A stretch of DNA of 64,000 nt from Olsenella sp. KGMB02461 (GCF_012584445.1 NZ_JABAHI010000008.1:744001-808000); one strand, 5' to 3'. Counted from the first letter of the stretch, positions 7,971 to 16,362 are shown. Numbers and translations: made by a program. The notes: a model not told the origin generated them from the letters alone.

Positions 7971-8101
7971 GATTTCTTATGTGGTCTAGCTGGGGTTTTA
8001 CCGCTAGACCCCCCTCCCCCATCCTCGAAAGCAACCTCGGCGGCATAGAGCCTTTTTTTCAGAACTTGGAATTTGGACTAGTCCAAATGGGAGTACAAAT
8101 C
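7971..8101 (+). repeat. Palindrome-rich gap upstream of terS (candidate cos/operator)
   Basis: This 131-base gap has an inverted repeat GGTCTAGC (7983-7990) / GCTAGACC (8003-8010) and a perfect 18-bp palindrome ATTTGGACTAGTCCAAAT (8071-8088) ending just before the terS ribosome site. Just upstream, 7924-7950 holds three spaced TCCAA words. The location between HNH and terminase is where cos or pac sites commonly lie; an operator is the alternative. Confidence 0.5.
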
Positions 8102-8503
8102 ATGAAAAGCCTGACGACCGAGCAAAAGGAATACATTCAGCGCCAATGGTCAGAGAAATCTGCCAAGCAAATCGCCGCTGATTTGGGCTGCTCTAAGTCC
8201 TCTGTATACAACGTCGTCAACTCACTGGGCCTTCGCAAAAAGGGCGAGCGAAGAGATGAGCATCCGAGCCTTGTGAAGCCCATAAAAAGCAAAGTCAAAT
8301 GCGTACGCAATATCACGGAACGTCTGCGCTGGCAGGCAGACCTCATTGAGAGCGCCATGGAGCAATGCGACACCAAAGAGCTAGCCGCCCTTGCCAAGGC
8401 CAATCTCGACACCCTAAAAGCCCTCGACATAAAGGAGGCCGCAGAGGCAGATGAGCAGCCCGCCACAGACCCTGTCGCAAGCGCCCTCCACCTCATCGGC
8501 TAA
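8102..8503 (+). CDS. terS: Terminase small subunit
   Basis: A 133-residue protein. Residues about 5-50 form a helix-turn-helix (EYIQRQWSEKSAKQIAADLGCSKSSVYNVVNSLGLR) that would recognise the packaging site, followed by a helical oligomerisation region (ITERLRWQADLIESAM...KANLDTLKALD). Gene order immediately before the large terminase makes the assignment secure despite family diversity. ATG 8102 is chosen because GGGAG lies eight bases upstream; an open frame extends further 5' through non-coding-looking sequence. The end overlaps terL by 53 bases. Confidence 0.82.
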   Translation: MKSLTTEQKEYIQRQWSEKSAKQIAADLGCSKSSVYNVVNSLGLRKKGERRDEHPSLVKPIKSKVKCVRNITERLRWQADLIESAMEQCDTKELAALAKANLDTLKALDIKEAAEADEQPATDPVASALHLIG

Positions 8504-9989
8504 GCCGCTCCACGAGCTGCACCAAGACATAAGCCATAACTATGGGGCAGTGATCAAAGCACTGGCGGAGCAGGCCGGAACTCCGCTTATGGAATGGCAG
8601 GTCCATCTCGCCTACCTATGGAGCTCTTTTAAGGCAGACAAAACCTGGTGCCATAGCCGTATCGGCGGATCGATCCCCAGGCAAGCCGGAAAGTCTCTGG
8701 TAGCCCGCATCTATGCCATCTTCTTGGCCATGGTCTTGGGCTATCGAGTGCTTTGGACTGAGCACAACTACTCGACCACCTTAACCATGCTCGATGAGTT
8801 CAGAAGCGTGCTTGGGACCAAGCCTGGTGACCAGACCAGAGGGATCGCCTACTTCAACAAGCGCCTGAAGCGCGTCAATGCCAAGACCTCCTCGGAGGCC
8901 TTTTTCTTCAAAGCCTTCTCTCCAGGATCTCCGGAAGGCTGCATCAAGTTCTCCACAAGGACCAAGACCGCCAACCTTGGCTCGTCCTTCGACGTCGTCA
9001 TCATCGACGAGGCCCAAGAGGTCACCCAAGAGCATCTCACTGCCATCCTGCCCACCACCAGTTCAGGCCCTAGGAGAAACCCTCAATACCTCTATCTGGG
9101 GACACCCAGGCGTGCCGGGTCTGTGGCAGACCGCTTTGAGAAAATCAGAAACGACGCCCTGGCAGTGCTAGCTGGTCAAGAGGAACACCCAGATCTTGCC
9201 TGGATCGAATATGGCCTGCCTGAGATCGGTGATGTCACAGACGAGAGCCGCTGGCCGCTCGCCAACCCTTCTCTTTGTGAAGGCGGTATTGCCAACATCA
9301 TCTCGATTCGTGCCATGATGCCAGATCTTGGCACCGTAGGATTCGGCCAGGAATGTCTCGGTGTCTGGCTCACAGCCCAAGAGCTTGCAAGTGGTCTTGG
9401 CGCGCCTGTGATCGACAAGGACTCTTGGGAAGCCTGTGCCACCGCTGCAGGAGCTCCTGCCAATGGCCAGCGAGCCTATGCCATAAAGTTCGCGGCAGAT
9501 GGGTCGACCTTCGCGGTATGTGTGGCGGTCTCAGATGGCCAGCGCACCCATGTGGAGCTGGTGGACCACCGTGCCACCGCTGGATCCAAGCTCGCCCTGG
9601 CGAAATTTATAGAAGAGCGATGTGATCAGTGGCCTTTCGTGGTGGATGGCAAAGCGGGGTCTCAGTCGCTTATCGACAGACTCCGCCCCGATATAGACCA
9701 AGACATGGTGACTCAGCCAGGGACTGCGGGACTCATCAGCGCCTGCCAAAGCTTCGTAGACGCTATCGATGAGAGGTCTCTTACCTGGTTTTTGCCTAAA
9801 GGATCTACCGAACAAGACGAGCTCAGCCGATGCGTGCTCGCAGCAAGAAAGAGAAAAGTCGGCCAAGGTGGCGGCTGGGGCTTTGATGGCGAAGGATCCG
9901 ATGTGGCTGAAGCCTGCGCCCTAGCAGCTCATAAGGCATTACAGCTGGCGGCTGAAGAGGAAGAGGACCAGGAGGTGTTCTTCGGATGA
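8451..9989 (+). CDS. terL: Terminase large subunit
   Basis: A 512-residue packaging motor and nuclease. The ATPase domain shows Walker A PRQAGKS (about 76-82) and Walker B VVIIDEAQE (183-190); a motif III-like LGTPRRAGS follows. The C-terminal RNase H-like nuclease domain contains FAADGSTFAV, the FVVDGKAG acidic motif and a final SDVAEACALA segment. It uses ATP to drive phage DNA into procapsids and cuts concatemers. It overlaps terS at its start, and its TGA overlaps the portal ATG (ATGA at 9986). Confidence 0.92.
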   Translation: MSSPPQTLSQAPSTSSAKPLHELHQDISHNYGAVIKALAEQAGTPLMEWQVHLAYLWSSFKADKTWCHSRIGGSIPRQAGKSLVARIYAIFLAMVLGYRVLWTEHNYSTTLTMLDEFRSVLGTKPGDQTRGIAYFNKRLKRVNAKTSSEAFFFKAFSPGSPEGCIKFSTRTKTANLGSSFDVVIIDEAQEVTQEHLTAILPTTSSGPRRNPQYLYLGTPRRAGSVADRFEKIRNDALAVLAGQEEHPDLAWIEYGLPEIGDVTDESRWPLANPSLCEGGIANIISIRAMMPDLGTVGFGQECLGVWLTAQELASGLGAPVIDKDSWEACATAAGAPANGQRAYAIKFAADGSTFAVCVAVSDGQRTHVELVDHRATAGSKLALAKFIEERCDQWPFVVDGKAGSQSLIDRLRPDIDQDMVTQPGTAGLISACQSFVDAIDERSLTWFLPKGSTEQDELSRCVLAARKRKVGQGGGWGFDGEGSDVAEACALAAHKALQLAAEEEEDQEVFFG

Positions 9990-11389
9990 ACCTGATCCAA
10001 CGTGACATGGCTTCTGCCAAAGGCCTTACCCAAGACCAAGCCCAGATTGTGGCAGATCTTATAGGCAGCTGGTCTAAGCATGTGGTCAAAAATCATAAGC
10101 GCGAAAACTACTACCTCGGCAAAGTCTCTGTTAAGGACTTAGGCGTATCGGTGTCCAAGGACATCGCAAAGAAGCTCGATCCTCATATCGATTGGGCGGC
10201 CAAATCCGTGAACTGGTGGGCAGACCGCGTACAATTCCAGGGTTTTACCTGCCAAGACGAAGAGGTCTTAAACGAGCTGGATCGTATCTCTCGGCTGAAT
10301 GATCTTGGCAACCTGGTAAGAAAAGCGGTGCTTTGCGCCCTCAAGACAAGCCCTTCCTTCATCGCTGTGACCTGCGGAGACACAGATCATGGCGAACCCG
10401 AGGTGGTGCTTTCGGGCTATCCTGCGACAGCGGCATCGGCCATTTGGAGTGACGCTAAAAAGCGCATCCAGGCAGGCCTTGTGGTGGTGGACACCAAATA
10501 CATGGCCAGCTACCGTCGAAAAGTGCCAACTTTGGCCTATGTGCTCACTGATACCGAGTGCATAATCTTGCGGGCGTCAGGCGGAGGCTGGGTAGCATCA
10601 AGTGTGCCTCATAGCATGGGCCGAGTGCCCATGGAGCCGGTGACTTACCACCCAACCCTGGAGCGCCCCTTTGGATCATCGCGCATCACCAGCACAGTGA
10701 TGGGCCTTGTAGACGACGCCCAGCGCGAACTCATGAACATGGCCGCCACAGCAGCGTTTGCTGCAGCTCCCCAGAAATACTTCATGGGAGCAGACCCTGC
10801 GGCAATCAAGGCCATCGAAGGAAGCCCTTTTGGTGCCTTCGTCGGCTCGATTATGGCAGCCTCTCCCAACAAGAAGGGCAATACTCCCACGTATGGGCAG
10901 CTCCCGCAGCTCACCATGCAGCCCCACTCGGACTACATGCACCTTTTGGCTTCTATGTTCTCTGATGCCACTTCGGTTCCCCTGTCCTCTCTGGGCTTTT
11001 CTGGGGTGAACCCCACCTCAGCCGATGCCATCATCGCCTCTAAGGAAGACGCCATTGTCGACATCAACGGATTCATCTCCTCTGTGCGTCAGAGCTTGGT
11101 GATTGTGGCCTCCATGGCCATAGCTGCCGCCAGGAACCAGAGCTATACCGACATAATTTCTTCCTACGAAATAGGAGCAATCTTTGCAGACCCCGCCACT
11201 CCGTCGCCGGTCTCCATGTCTTCCGCCATCAAGGAGCGTGTGGAAACCTTCCCGTGGATGGCAGATTCCGATGTGCCTCTGCGCGATCTTGGATACTCGG
11301 GCGACGAACTCTCCGAGCTAGTGCGCGACCGTAGCAGGGCAAACGCCAACAACATGATCGAGGCGCTCGGCCAGGTAGGTCAAGCATGA
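9986..11389 (+). CDS. Portal protein (SPP1 gp6-like)
   Basis: A 467-residue portal forming the DNA channel at one capsid vertex and docking terminase. Recognisable features are the N-terminal YYLGKVSVKDLGVS region, the WWADRVQFQGF segment and the C-terminal SADAIIASKEDAI...FISSVRQSL helical region typical of gp6-like portals. It lies between terL and the minor capsid genes with four-base overlaps on both sides, as in most siphophages. Confidence 0.88.
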   Translation: MNLIQRDMASAKGLTQDQAQIVADLIGSWSKHVVKNHKRENYYLGKVSVKDLGVSVSKDIAKKLDPHIDWAAKSVNWWADRVQFQGFTCQDEEVLNELDRISRLNDLGNLVRKAVLCALKTSPSFIAVTCGDTDHGEPEVVLSGYPATAASAIWSDAKKRIQAGLVVVDTKYMASYRRKVPTLAYVLTDTECIILRASGGGWVASSVPHSMGRVPMEPVTYHPTLERPFGSSRITSTVMGLVDDAQRELMNMAATAAFAAAPQKYFMGADPAAIKAIEGSPFGAFVGSIMAASPNKKGNTPTYGQLPQLTMQPHSDYMHLLASMFSDATSVPLSSLGFSGVNPTSADAIIASKEDAIVDINGFISSVRQSLVIVASMAIAAARNQSYTDIISSYEIGAIFADPATPSPVSMSSAIKERVETFPWMADSDVPLRDLGYSGDELSELVRDRSRANANNMIEALGQVGQA

Positions 11390-11748
11390 GTGATGTGACC
11401 AGAGCCGAGCTCAAAGCCTATGACACGCAACTGGCGACCGCAAGCAACTCTGCCGGAAGACTTGCTGCAGACCAGTGGATCTCATGGCGAGCCGCCCATC
11501 TCAATGCCTCACAGGAAGAGGCTCAAGACGCACTCACGACCATTGCAAGCCAATTGACATCGACTTGCGGCCAGGCGACGGCAGGGCTTGCCGCCATGTT
11601 CTATGACTCCCTCATGCAGAAGACGGGTGCGGAAGTTCCACGTGCCGAGTTAAAGACCGTGGACAAAGATGCCTACAGAGCGATAGCCGCCAAATGCGCC
11701 TGGATCGCCAGCACCTTGGACATACGCGAAGAGATGGAGGCGATCTAA
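11386..11748 (+). CDS. N-terminal half of a VG15/MuF-type minor capsid protein
   Basis: A 120-residue protein. Its pattern (a tyrosine-led helix, RLAADQWISWRAAH, then GQATAGLAAMFYDSLMQKTGAEVPRAEL...YRAIAAKCAWIAST) resembles the N-terminal helical half of VG15-type minor capsid proteins, which normally continue directly into a C-terminal cysteine-rich half. Here translation stops after residue 120, and the C-terminal half appears in the next gene behind an unrelated domain. The stop overlaps the next ATG (TAATG), so the two products are translationally coupled. I read it as one original gene split by an insertion. The family match is from memory of the pattern. Confidence 0.62.
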   Translation: MSDVTRAELKAYDTQLATASNSAGRLAADQWISWRAAHLNASQEEAQDALTTIASQLTSTCGQATAGLAAMFYDSLMQKTGAEVPRAELKTVDKDAYRAIAAKCAWIASTLDIREEMEAI

Positions 11749-13124
11749 TGCCTGACGTGTTCGGGAGCCTCAAGGAGCGCCCCATCTGGGTGGCCTGGGA
11801 CAACAAGGGCGGACGCAAGGTGCCCAAGAGCCCAAGCGGCGGCAATGCCAAGTCAAACGATCCTGCCACATGGAGCACTTTCGAGCAGGCCCAGGACGCT
11901 GCCAAAAAACACGGTTATACAGGCATCGGCATCATGCTCACCGACGGACTCGTCGGCATCGACCTTGACAATTGCGTCAAGGACGGCAAGATCGAGCCCT
12001 GGGCAAAGGAGATCATCGACTCCATGGGAGGTTATGCGGAGCTGTCTCCATCAGGGACGGGAGTCCACATTATCGGATATGCTGACCCGTCAGTCGTGGG
12101 AGCCATCGGCAGGGCCGACCACAAGCGCGGCATCGAGATCTACAACCACGGGCGCTACTTCACCGTCACCGGAAAGGCTATTGGCAAAGGATCTGTTTCC
12201 GATTGCACGTCGCAGGTGGCGTCGTTCATGGAAACCACCTTCCCTGCACCGTCGAAAGAAGATCGGGCGACCGATCAACTCAAGACGCTTGTGTCTTCAC
12301 AAGTCATGCGCTTGGCAAACGAGACCATGGTCAAAAACGTCGGCAGGGACAGCGGCCGCGGGGTAAGGTTCGCTCGCGTCCCCCAGGGCAGGGAGACCTG
12401 CCTGTTCTGCATCATGCTCGCCTCAAGAGGCTTCGTCTATTACACCAAGGAGACAGCAGGCGAGTTCAACCACTACCACGCTCACTGCGACTGCAAGGTG
12501 ATGCCAGGCCTTGAGGGCACATCAATCGAAGGCTATGACCCAGACCGGTACCTCGATCTTTGGTCACAAGGCAGAGCATTGAAAGAAGAGGGGTATTCGA
12601 AGTCGCAGGTGGATGCCTACCTTCAAGGAGCCACTCTTGGATCTTTGGGTGGTCCAAACTCTGGGCGAGGAGGCAGGCCAAAGAGCAGAAAGAAAGATGG
12701 CCTTTTTTATACGCGTAACGACCCGGCAGCGGACTATTATGGGCCGCTATATGAGACTAACGAGGGGCTCTTGGATCGCATTATCCATGGTTTGGAAGAT
12801 CTTGGAGTGGAAGTCATCGCCCATGAAGAGGAAGTGCTCGCCTATGGTCCTTCTGCTAAAGCCGGCGTCCCTGGTCAACTTCATCTTTGGCCTGGGGCTA
12901 GCTTTTCAGCCATCCTTCATGAGCTCACCCATTTTTGGGACGATCAGGCCAAAGGATTCCCGCCAAGCAGCGAGACTCTTTATAACAGAGTGATCCGTGT
13001 AGAATGGGAAAAAAGAGCCTACAGCCGAGAAATCGAGCTTGCTCGGCTCTTGGGTAACGGTGAGCTTGCAGAAAAGCTCGAAAGTCTTTGTGCTGAGGAG
13101 GTCCACATCTATGAGCAACCATAG
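11748..13124 (+). CDS. Chimeric protein: Prim-Pol domain, VG15/MuF C-terminal half, HELTH zincin domain
   Basis: A 458-residue protein of three unrelated parts. Residues 1-165 match the primase-polymerase N-terminal domain of phage primases: RPIWVAWDNKGGRKVPKSP, VGIDLDNC (Asp72, Asp74), SPSGTGVHIIG (His107) and RGIEIYNHGRYFTVTG, so the AEP-type catalytic residues look intact. Residues about 175-290 match the second half of VG15/MuF-type minor capsid proteins (RFARVPQGRETCLFCIMLASRG.. and YHAHCDCKVMPG). After a Gly/Arg/Lys-rich linker, residues about 318-458 contain His391-Glu-x-x-His395 (HELTH) and a downstream WEKRAYSREIE glutamate (about 421), a metallopeptidase-like fold. MuF proteins carrying variable C-terminal toxins are an established phage class. 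A Prim-Pol in the middle is not something I know. Confidence 0.78.
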   Translation: MPDVFGSLKERPIWVAWDNKGGRKVPKSPSGGNAKSNDPATWSTFEQAQDAAKKHGYTGIGIMLTDGLVGIDLDNCVKDGKIEPWAKEIIDSMGGYAELSPSGTGVHIIGYADPSVVGAIGRADHKRGIEIYNHGRYFTVTGKAIGKGSVSDCTSQVASFMETTFPAPSKEDRATDQLKTLVSSQVMRLANETMVKNVGRDSGRGVRFARVPQGRETCLFCIMLASRGFVYYTKETAGEFNHYHAHCDCKVMPGLEGTSIEGYDPDRYLDLWSQGRALKEEGYSKSQVDAYLQGATLGSLGGPNSGRGGRPKSRKKDGLFYTRNDPAADYYGPLYETNEGLLDRIIHGLEDLGVEVIAHEEEVLAYGPSAKAGVPGQLHLWPGASFSAILHELTHFWDDQAKGFPPSSETLYNRVIRVEWEKRAYSREIELARLLGNGELAEKLESLCAEEVHIYEQP

Positions 13125-13410
13125 ATATTCAGATGTCGCTCCTCTTGACGCGCCCCTTCTATTTCGCGATCTCATGAGTAATAAGACGATCGATCAAGAT
13201 GCCCTGGCGCTTGCCAGCGAATTGAGGGATTGCAAGCTGAGTTATGCGTTTGGGATCCCTGTCTGCGTATTCGCCCAAGCTTACGCCCTCGCCTGTGGAG
13301 TCGACCTAGACATCCCTGACAAAGCTTGGAACAAAACCGCCATACCCTGGTCGAAAGACCTTTGGGGGCTGAAGGATGAATCTCCGAAGGAACAGGCTAC
13401 TTTCAGCTAA
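13111..13410 (+). CDS. Small protein after the HELTH domain, candidate immunity protein
   Basis: A 99-residue protein starting at ATG 13111 with GGAGG nine bases upstream, overlapping the chimera's end by 14 bases. It is helical, slightly acidic overall and has no signal peptide. I recognise no family. In MuF-type polymorphic toxin loci the gene immediately after the toxin domain usually encodes its immunity protein, so that is the working inference. It could also be an unrelated virion accessory protein. Confidence 0.5.
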   Translation: MSNHRYSDVAPLDAPLLFRDLMSNKTIDQDALALASELRDCKLSYAFGIPVCVFAQAYALACGVDLDIPDKAWNKTAIPWSKDLWGLKDESPKEQATFS

Positions 13411-13522
13411 CGATATGAAGGCAGTCGCCCTTAAAACCATTTCCTGCATATCACCTCAATCTAAAAGAACAAGAACCAAACGAGGTCCGAATCCTCGGCA
13501 AGGTGCCATTTCTTTGTTGATC

Positions 13523-13543
13523 AAAGCCCCTCGGGGCTTTTTT
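13523..13543 (+). terminator. Terminator before the scaffold/capsid genes
   Basis: AAAGCCC and GGGCTTT flank a CTCG tetraloop, followed by TTT. It lies 112 bases after the immunity-like gene and about 100 bases before the scaffold gene, probably tempering read-through into the capsid operon. No gene is convincing in 13411-13647. Confidence 0.75.
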
Positions 13544-13647
13544 CATGGCCACGCAGCCTTGGGCGGAAACCAAAGCGCTTACCTCGCTGGCAGGGAAAGC
13601 CAGCTCGACCACGTCTGAGCAGGCGGAAATCAAAAGAAAGGAACGTC

Positions 13648-14100
13648 ATGGAATTCCCCATTGAAAACCAAGAGGCCCTCGACGCCGTTATCAAGGATCG
13701 CCTTGCTCGAGAGCGCAAGAAAGTTGAAGAACAATACTCCGATTATGACGCGCTCAAGGCTGAGAACCAAAAGCTCAAGGAGGCAACGGGCTCTCAAAAG
13801 ACCGACCTGGAAAAGGCCTTGGAGCAGATCGATGCCTTAAAGGAGAAGGATGCCCAGCGTGAAGCCAAACAAGCGCTCCAGGCACTGAAAGAGAAGATCT
13901 CTAAGGATACCGGCATCCCATCGGAGCTCATCACTGGGGACGATGAAGAATCCATGCGCTCTTTTGCTGACTCGGTGGCGGCGTTTGCCAAGCCTAAGAG
14001 CGCTCCCAAAGTGCCGAAATCAGGGTCTTTCAGCAACGACGCCGACCTTTTGAGCGACAAGCAAAAGCTTGCCAAGGAAATGTTTGGTGCAACCAGCTAA
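13648..14100 (+). CDS. Phage scaffolding protein
   Basis: A 150-residue, highly charged coiled-coil protein (RLARERKKVEEQYSDYDALKAENQKLKEA... through about residue 85) with a short basic C-terminal region ending KQKLAKEMFGATS. Size, coiled-coil content, helical C-terminus and position directly before the major capsid gene identify it as the internal scaffold that guides procapsid assembly. AAAGGAA precedes the ATG. Confidence 0.82.
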   Translation: MEFPIENQEALDAVIKDRLARERKKVEEQYSDYDALKAENQKLKEATGSQKTDLEKALEQIDALKEKDAQREAKQALQALKEKISKDTGIPSELITGDDEESMRSFADSVAAFAKPKSAPKVPKSGSFSNDADLLSDKQKLAKEMFGATS

Positions 14101-14115
14101 ATGAAAGGACATGCC

Positions 14116-15060
14116 ATGTCTGCTATCGCAACCTCCAACATCACCCTTCCCCGTTCCGTGGCGGACGAGATCGTGGCCAAGATGGGCGACAACTCCGTCA
14201 TCCAGACCCTCTCCCAGTCCACTCCCCAGCTGTTTTCTGATGTCTCCCATGTGCTTTTCACCAAGGAGCCCGAGGCTGAGATTCTAGGTGAAGGCGCCCA
14301 ACACGGTTCTTCCTCGGCTGAGTTTGAAGCGGTTCCCGGGAACATCAAGAAAGCCCATGTCACCGTCCGTATGGATCAAGAGGTGCAGTGGGCAGATGAA
14401 GACAACCAGCTGCGTATCATCGACGCCATCACCGACGCCTCGGCCAAAGCCACGGCCCGCGCTCTGGACTACCTGGTACTTCACGCCATCAACCCTGCCA
14501 CCGGCCTTGCCATCTCCGGCATGACAGGCCTTTGCTCTGCCGCTGGGGTGAATGTGGTGGATGCCACTACCGACCCTTCCGCCGACCTTGACAGCCTCTC
14601 TGATGCCCTCCAAAACTCCGGCTACGACATCTCGGGGCTCGCTATGGCCAAGGCGTACGCCTCTGAGCTTCGCAAGCTGCGCACCAAGAACGGCAACGAG
14701 CGCATCTATCCAGAGATCCCGCTCAACCTCATGGCCGCATCCGTCGACGGCATCGCCGCCGCCACCTCCAACACGGTCTCTGGCGCCCTGGCAAAGACAG
14801 CCACCAACGTCAAGGCCATCATGGGTGATTTCAACCTCATCAAGTGGGGCATCGTGCGAGACCTGGGCATGGAGATCATCACCATGGGCGACCCGGACGG
14901 CCTGGGAGACCTCAAACGCTTGGGCCAGGTGGCCTATCGCCTCGAGGTGGTCTATGGCTATGCAACCCTCGACCCTTCGGGCTTCGCCGTACTGAAGACC
15001 AAACCCGCAAGCGACGGCAAGACCGGTGAGACCGGAGATACTGAACAGACGGGCAAATAA
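14116..15060 (+). CDS. Major capsid protein, HK97 fold
   Basis: A 314-residue capsid protein. The sequence begins with an N-terminal arm (ITLPRSVADEIVAKMGDNSVIQTLSQ) and continues with HK97-type features: the KKAHVTVRMDQEVQWADED E-loop/P-domain strand, an ALDYLVLHAINPATG helix region, and a C-terminal SGFAVLKTK strand. The ATG at 14116 is used because AAAGGA lies seven bases upstream; ATG 14101 would remove that spacing. There is no separate prohead protease in the window, so maturation may not need cleavage, or the protease lies elsewhere. Confidence 0.88.
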   Translation: MSAIATSNITLPRSVADEIVAKMGDNSVIQTLSQSTPQLFSDVSHVLFTKEPEAEILGEGAQHGSSSAEFEAVPGNIKKAHVTVRMDQEVQWADEDNQLRIIDAITDASAKATARALDYLVLHAINPATGLAISGMTGLCSAAGVNVVDATTDPSADLDSLSDALQNSGYDISGLAMAKAYASELRKLRTKNGNERIYPEIPLNLMAASVDGIAAATSNTVSGALAKTATNVKAIMGDFNLIKWGIVRDLGMEIITMGDPDGLGDLKRLGQVAYRLEVVYGYATLDPSGFAVLKTKPASDGKTGETGDTEQTGK

Positions 15061-15062
15061 TC

Positions 15063-15449
15063 ATGGGCGCCGAAGATAGCAAGACGTTTGCCTCCTTCGC
15101 CGACATGCAGATGATGCACCCCGATCTCTGTGGAGACCAGACACAGGTGGAAGCAGAGCTCTCGCTGACTTCTTCGGCAATCCGAGCCCTTTGTGATTGG
15201 GAGCACGTAGAAGCCGAGGTCTTGAAGCTGGTATGCATTCAAGCCTCGGCTCGCTCCCTGGCGGGGGCCCAGAGCAAGTCAGCCCCCATCGGCTCTGTGC
15301 AGACCGCCTGGGCCAATACGCCATTTTCAGGGTCCGTGACCTTTCAGCAGCCCTCCGGAGATGTCTACTTCACCGCCTTCGAAAGGCAGCTCCTAGGTTG
15401 TGACGAGGGCTACGCATGCTTTATCAACCAGACGGTGGACGGAGGCTGA
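15063..15449 (+). CDS. Head-tail connector protein (adaptor)
   Basis: A 128-residue protein immediately after the capsid gene. It looks largely helical with a conserved-looking FADMQMMHP start and a serine-rich tail-side half. By position it is the first head-completion protein (gp15/gp6-like adaptor) that docks on the portal. The sequence itself gives no stronger family signal that I can recognise. Confidence 0.65.
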   Translation: MGAEDSKTFASFADMQMMHPDLCGDQTQVEAELSLTSSAIRALCDWEHVEAEVLKLVCIQASARSLAGAQSKSAPIGSVQTAWANTPFSGSVTFQQPSGDVYFTAFERQLLGCDEGYACFINQTVDGG

Positions 15450-15450
15450 C

Positions 15451-15777
15451 GTGTGGCCTACGACTTGCTCTGTCGAGGTGACGCGAAAGATCGACACAGG
15501 ATCCAGAGACTCTTTTGGGAATCCCGTCTTTGAAACCCAGAAAGACGTCGTTGAAGGATGCTTGGCCACTCAGACCGACACCTCCACACAGACCGGAGAT
15601 GCCCAAGGGCTCGTAACCGAGACTTGGACCATCTTCTTCCCTCAAGGCTATGACAAGTCCCTCAAAGGGGCGCTTCTTGCCATTGCAGGAAGGACTCTCG
15701 CAGTCAGCGGAGACCCTGTAGTGGCAGACGTGCCAAACCCGTGGCCCTATTGGGTGAAGGCGGTGCGCCATGGATAG
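15451..15777 (+). CDS. Head-closure (stopper) protein
   Basis: A 108-residue, beta-rich protein (CSVEVTRKIDTGSRDSFGNPVFE..., LLAIAGRTLAVSGDPVVADVPN). The GTG start at 15451 has GGAGG six bases upstream, better than the ATG further 5' inside the previous gene. Small beta-barrel stoppers occupy this slot in HK97/SPP1-type phages. The stop overlaps the next ATG by eight bases. Confidence 0.65.
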   Translation: MWPTTCSVEVTRKIDTGSRDSFGNPVFETQKDVVEGCLATQTDTSTQTGDAQGLVTETWTIFFPQGYDKSLKGALLAIAGRTLAVSGDPVVADVPNPWPYWVKAVRHG

Positions 15778-16006
15778 CTTCGCGAAGATAGTCCCTAGAA
15801 GTTCAGGCATGCGCCAGCTCCTTAGATCAGAGCCCGTCCAACGTGTGTGCCTCAGCCGTGTAGACGATCTAGCCCGGCAGGTCATGCCCAAAGACGGCAA
15901 GATCGTGCACTCTGACGTCATTCCCGGCAGAAACCGTGCTCACGCCATGGCTTTCATAAGCACCAAGCAATATCTCAGCAAAACCCAGAAAGGAAGGCGT
16001 AGATGA
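15770..16006 (+). CDS. Small head-tail joining protein (gp10-like slot)
   Basis: A 78-residue basic protein (AFISTKQYLSKTQKGRRR at the end). It occupies the slot of HK97 gp10-like proteins between stopper and tail terminator but is shorter than usual. Overlaps on both sides (ATG within the previous gene, ATGA with the next) show coupling. Function inferred from synteny only. Confidence 0.55.
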   Translation: MDSFAKIVPRSSGMRQLLRSEPVQRVCLSRVDDLARQVMPKDGKIVHSDVIPGRNRAHAMAFISTKQYLSKTQKGRRR

Positions 16007-16362
16007 TAGACCCTACCGCCCTTGTGATATCGCTGCTTCAGGAAGCGTTTCCCGCTGCCCGTGTCTCCAGCGAGGTTCCTTCTGGACAAGGGGCTGCACC
16101 AGAGGGCGACCTCATCATTGTGGGCCGCTCGGGAGGGGCTGACACCACGCATCTTTTGAAGCCCGAAATGGAAATCGTGGTGTGGTCGTCAAGCGACGCC
16201 AAGTCCTCCGCTTTGGCCTACGACTGCCTCCACGCACTTCAAAAGGATGCCAAGACACATCCGCACCTGACCTCAGCCGATGCGGTGACCAATTCTCGAG
16301 ACCCCTGGGGCCCTGAGGTTGGCCGCTATCGCATCCTGATCGATCTGGTTATCTGCCCCTAG
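16003..16362 (+). CDS. Tail terminator/completion protein
   Basis: A 119-residue alpha/beta protein with a helix-rich N-terminus (TALVISLLQEAFPAARVSSEVP), a central strand DLIIVGRSGG and a C-terminal RYRILIDLVICP strand, the usual layout of gpU-like tail terminators. It lies just before the major tail gene, where this hexameric ring protein is normally encoded. Coupled to the upstream gene by ATGA. Confidence 0.68.
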   Translation: MIDPTALVISLLQEAFPAARVSSEVPSGQGAAPEGDLIIVGRSGGADTTHLLKPEMEIVVWSSSDAKSSALAYDCLHALQKDAKTHPHLTSADAVTNSRDPWGPEVGRYRILIDLVICP

